Origin: DASQZK01 sp963809925
GTDB lineage: Bacteria; Bacteroidota; Bacteroidia; Bacteroidales; GCA-2748055
Assembly (NCBI GenBank): GCA_963809925.1
Contig: CAWELH010000003.1
Coordinates: 310,001-374,000, forward strand
Length of the DNA stretch: 64,000 bases
Reading direction: 5' to 3'
The translations under genes and the position numbers were made by a program. The notes under the pieces were generated by a model, which saw only the letters and a program-made list of their open reading frames with translations, searched no databases and had not been told where the DNA came from. Below, in pieces: positions 61,129 through 64,000 of the stretch. The first letter of the stretch is position 1. Each line of letters begins with the position of its first letter.

Positions 61129-61987
61129 GGAGAAGTCCGGTTTTTGTTTTGGTGTGACTCGTGTGATCAGGATGGCGGAGGAGATCCTGGATTCAGGTGA
61201 ACACCTGTACTGCCTGGGCCAGATCGTTCATAACGAGAGTGAGGTAAAACGTCTTATCGAAAAAGGCATCAGATTCATTGAAAAAGAGGAGTTTGAGCAA
61301 TTGCATAATGTCAGGGTACTAATCAGAGCACACGGTGAACCCCCTGAAACATACCGGATTGCTGAGAAAAACAACATCAGTCTTATCGACGGGACCTGTC
61401 CCATTGTTAAAAAACTTCAGCAAAAAATCAGGACCAGGTACGAAAGTGTGAAGGATGGCAGCCAGATCATTATTTACGGAAAGAAGGACCATCCTGAGGT
61501 GGTAGGCCTTACAGGACAAACAGACAACAAGGCTCTTGTCATCTCTGATCCAGATAAGCTTCACGATATTCCGCTGAAGGGAAAAGTCAGCCTGTATTCG
61601 CAAACTACCATGGATACAGAAGGTTTTAACAGGCTCAGAGAGGCACTCAGGGAAAGGATGAGGATGGAGGATAGTGCAGACCCCGAACCCGATATCAACG
61701 ATACTATCTGCCGTCATATTTCGCACAGGCAACCGGGTATAAGAAAGTTTGCAGCGCGGAATGATGTAATTATCTTTGTTGCCGGGAAGAAGTCCTCAAA
61801 CGGGAAAGTCCTTTTCGAGGTTTGTAAGTCGGTGAATGACCGTTCTTACCTGGTCTCTTTCCCTGGTGAAGTACATAAAGAATGGCTGTCAAATGCTTCT
61901 TCTGCAGGAGTTTGCGGAGCTACCTCCACACCCCGATGGTTGCTGGAAGCCGTAGCCGAAAAGGTCGCTGAGTTTACAAAAAATTAA
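61112..61987 (+). CDS. ispH: 4-hydroxy-3-methylbut-2-enyl diphosphate reductase
   Basis: This 291-residue Fe-S enzyme catalyses the last step of the MEP isoprenoid pathway. Three cluster cysteines are found: Cys12 in KSGFCFGVTR, Cys96 in DGTCPIVKK and Cys200 in DTICRHISHR. RAHGEPPE carries the substrate-binding His, and the C-terminal GVCGATSTPRWLLE is typical of the family. The start is a GTG at 61112, giving the family N terminus MKISIEEKSG. It overlaps the end of cmk by 17 bp, so translation is probably coupled. Its presence indicates the MEP route rather than mevalonate. Confidence 0.97.
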   Translation: MKISIEEKSGFCFGVTRVIRMAEEILDSGEHLYCLGQIVHNESEVKRLIEKGIRFIEKEEFEQLHNVRVLIRAHGEPPETYRIAEKNNISLIDGTCPIVKKLQQKIRTRYESVKDGSQIIIYGKKDHPEVVGLTGQTDNKALVISDPDKLHDIPLKGKVSLYSQTTMDTEGFNRLREALRERMRMEDSADPEPDINDTICRHISHRQPGIRKFAARNDVIIFVAGKKSSNGKVLFEVCKSVNDRSYLVSFPGEVHKEWLSNASSAGVCGATSTPRWLLEAVAEKVAEFTKN

Positions 61988-62094
61988 ACAAAAAATATGA
62001 TTGAATATTGTGACGGATTATATTTTTGAGGTTACTTTGCAGGCTCAGTAATTTGCAGATCAGGATCTGCTAAATCATTTTAAATTGCTCTTTA

Positions 62095-63078
62095 ATGGGA
62101 AAAATAAAACGAATAGGAATTCTTACTTCAGGAGGCGATGCTCCTGGGATGAATGCTGCCATCAGGGCTGTTGTCCGTACTGCTATCTTCCACAAGATGC
62201 AGGTAGTTGGCATACGACACGGTTACCATGGAATGATTCACGGTCATTTTAAGGAACTTAGGTCATACAGTGTCAGCGATATCCTTCAGCGGGGCGGAAC
62301 CATTCTAAAGACTGCCAGAAGCCAGGAATTCCGCACGCCTGCGGGTCGTAAGATGGCATACGATAATCTTAAAAAGGAAGGTATCGATGCTGTTGTCGTC
62401 ATCGGCGGTGATGGCTCACTAACTGGTGCCCGGGTTTTTTGTGATGAATATTATGATATACCTTTTGTTGGCATTCCCGGCACCATCGACAATGATATTT
62501 ATGGAACCGATTATGCCATCGGTTATGATACAGCGCTAAATACGGTTGTGGAAGCCGTGGATAAAATCCGTGATACGGCAAGCAGCCACAATCGTCTTTT
62601 CTTTGTTGAAGTGATGGGCCGTGATGCAGGTTTTATTGCTGTTCACAGTGGGATTGCATGCGGCGCCGAAGCTATTTTTATTCCGGAAGTAAAGAATCAG
62701 GCTGCCAGTCTGAAAAATTACCTGGAAAAAGGATTTAAACGCAAGAAGTCAAGTAATCTGATTATTGTTGCGGAAGGGGATGAGGAAGGCGGGGCTATGG
62801 CTATAGCCGAAAAGGTCAAGGAAGATTTTGCGGAATATGATGTACGGGTTTCGATCCTTGGGCATATTCAGCGGGGTGGTACACCCTCTGCTTACGATCG
62901 TGTCATTGCCAGTAAATTCGGCTATTATGCCGTTGATGCACTACTGGATGACCAGAAAAGTGTGATGGTCGGCATTAAGGATAACGAGATCGTAAATGTG
63001 CCTTTCAGTAAGGTGATCAAAATGCACAAAAATATTGATGCTACAAGCCTCGAGATGGCTGAGATTCTCTCTGTATAG
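62095..63078 (+). CDS. pfkA: ATP-dependent 6-phosphofructokinase
   Basis: This 327-residue enzyme phosphorylates fructose 6-phosphate, committing carbon to glycolysis. GGDAPGMNAAIRA near the start, GGDGSLTGARVF with Gly (ATP-using rather than PPi-using type), the catalytic PGTIDNDI with Asp, and VEVMGRDAGFIAV and GHIQRGGTPSA are all present. It is a separate gene, 107 bp after ispH. It would process glucose 1-phosphate-derived carbon from the glycogen locus in this window. Confidence 0.97.
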   Translation: MGKIKRIGILTSGGDAPGMNAAIRAVVRTAIFHKMQVVGIRHGYHGMIHGHFKELRSYSVSDILQRGGTILKTARSQEFRTPAGRKMAYDNLKKEGIDAVVVIGGDGSLTGARVFCDEYYDIPFVGIPGTIDNDIYGTDYAIGYDTALNTVVEAVDKIRDTASSHNRLFFVEVMGRDAGFIAVHSGIACGAEAIFIPEVKNQAASLKNYLEKGFKRKKSSNLIIVAEGDEEGGAMAIAEKVKEDFAEYDVRVSILGHIQRGGTPSAYDRVIASKFGYYAVDALLDDQKSVMVGIKDNEIVNVPFSKVIKMHKNIDATSLEMAEILSV

Positions 63079-63291
63079 TCAAGTCTTGAACCTTTTTCCC
63101 AACATTTCTGAAATCTCTCCTCACGCCGGCACGGGGATTGCAAAATGACGGTTGCCACTTAAGATCCGATTCTGATTCCGGTGGGAAGCCGGATTTCCAT
63201 ATTTCACAGGTTTCCGTCTGAGCGTAGGTATCCTTCCGCATTTTGCAGCCAATTCATTACCTTTACACAGGTTCACCATCAGGAAGAGAAC

Positions 63292-64000
63292 ATGTCCAGT
63301 ATGATGTATGCCGAGATCATCCTGCCACTGCCCATGAGGCAGACCTATACCTACCGTGTTCCGGAAAATCATGCCCGGAACATCAGGCAAGGTATGAGGG
63401 TTATTGTCCAGTTCGGACAAAGAAAGATGTACACCGGCCTTATTCATTCAATTCACAATACTCCCCCGGAATCCGGGACGATTAAAGACATTCTTGCGAT
63501 TCTCGATGATGAACCGCTGATCAACCCCATTCAGTTCAAATTCTGGGATTGGATGGCTGAATATTACATGTGTACTCCCGGTGAAGTATTTAAGGCAGCC
63601 CTTCCGGCAGGACTGAAACTGGAGAGTGAATCGCGTATATTGCTTAATGAATTCCATGACCCGGATTATGACGGGGAGGATGGCTTGCTGTTGAAAGCCA
63701 TTTCAGAGAACAATGGGCTCTCGGTGGGCGACCTGACCCGGTTGACTGGCAAAAGTGACATTCATCGCGCGCTACGAAAGCTGATGGATGAAGGAGCCAT
63801 ATACCTTGAAGAGAGGCTGAAAGAGAATTATAAACCCAGGAAGGAGATATTTCTCTCCGTAAACAAAGCAGTGGCCGACAATGTGAATCTCCACCGGATA
63901 CTTGACAGCCTTGGAAGGGCCTACAGACAGAAAGAAGCCCTGGAGGCAGTACTCTCACACTCGGAATGTAATGACGAAGGTGTAATCCCTGTGGAACTTC
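63292..64000 (+). CDS. priA: primosomal protein N' (PriA), N-terminal part cut by window edge
   Basis: The frame starts at the ATG at 63292 (MSSMMYAEIILPLPMRQTYT) and stays open to the end of the window, giving about 236 residues. The features fit PriA: the 3'-DNA-end-binding domain (YRVPENHARNIRQGMRVIVQ, FGQRKMYTGLIHSIH) and then the winged-helix part (FWDWMAEYYMCTPGEVFKAA, LSVGDLTRLTGKSDIHRALR). The helicase core and zinc domain lie beyond the window. PriA restarts stalled replication forks. A TACCTTTA box (63258-63265 region) may be part of the promoter. The identification rests on the N-terminal domain only. Confidence 0.9.
   Translation, partial: MSSMMYAEIILPLPMRQTYTYRVPENHARNIRQGMRVIVQFGQRKMYTGLIHSIHNTPPESGTIKDILAILDDEPLINPIQFKFWDWMAEYYMCTPGEVFKAALPAGLKLESESRILLNEFHDPDYDGEDGLLLKAISENNGLSVGDLTRLTGKSDIHRALRKLMDEGAIYLEERLKENYKPRKEIFLSVNKAVADNVNLHRILDSLGRAYRQKEALEAVLSHSECNDEGVIPVEL

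Overview
The window looks like a chromosomal segment of a free-living or environmental member of the Bacteroidota, most likely near the Bacteroidales/Marinilabiliales. The evidence is a FecR anti-sigma/ECF sigma pair with a SusC-type STN domain, a PorQ component of the type IX secretion system, DUF4369-TlpA lipoproteins, promoters of the TTG-N19-21-TAnnTTTG type, and several gene orders typical of the phylum (rplU-rpmA-serS, greA-HIT, bifunctional nuclease-nupC, tig-clpP-clpX, porQ-cmk-ispH). I see no transposase, integrase, phage gene, rRNA or CRISPR array. It reads as core chromosome.

Layout. 1-628: 3' end of a ComM/YifB-like ATPase. 752-7121: a minus-strand block with two paralogous carboxypeptidase-regulatory-like surface proteins flanking an ECF sigma/FecR pair, plus a secreted protein of unknown function. 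7674-13887: a small conserved protein, a membrane pyrophosphatase, CorA and a MuiA-like protein, separated by palindromic and tandem repeats. 14002-17121: LpxH-like hydrolase and two TlpA-like lipoproteins, one of which has lost both redox cysteines. 17404-28569: a glycogen metabolism locus (debranching enzyme, GT4, GH57, a glycogen synthase-phosphorylase fusion, and a convergent branching enzyme). 28758-38353: housekeeping genes (ribF, ahcY, greA, HIT, ruvC, serS, rpmA, rplU, bifunctional nuclease) with two unusual small proteins. 38354-47374: nucleoside transporter, large hybrid histidine kinase, membrane GT2, an OppC-like permease, and an ABC exporter whose ATPase gene carries a frameshift. 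47473-55241: recQ, tatC, lptB, tRNA-Leu(UAG), tig, clpP, clpX. 55270-64000: a 64-bp perfect palindrome, a lipoprotein, an EamA transporter, a YkgJ protein, a GT28-like transferase, porQ, cmk, ispH, pfkA and the 5' part of priA.

How the parts work together. The glycogen genes form one mostly overlapping plus-strand operon. The synthase half of the 1413-residue fusion resembles the eukaryotic UDP-glucose-using GT3 family, and there is no glgC nearby, which fits UDP-glucose-driven glycogen synthesis. Polymerisation (GT3), branching (GlgB), phosphorolysis (GT35), debranching and GH57 action are all present within 11 kb. The ECF/FecR block looks like a cell-surface signalling unit whose STN partner is not a TonB-dependent barrel. 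Both convergent gene pairs hppA/corA and clpX/55348 are separated by the same palindromic repeat family, which probably acts as a bidirectional terminator.

The most unusual items are the barrel-less STN protein in the ECF locus, the synthase-phosphorylase fusion, the Cys-to-Ser TlpA paralogue, a Rieske-like lipoprotein without its histidine ligands, the shared palindrome family, and two genes whose predicted promoters imply leaderless or nearly leaderless mRNAs.
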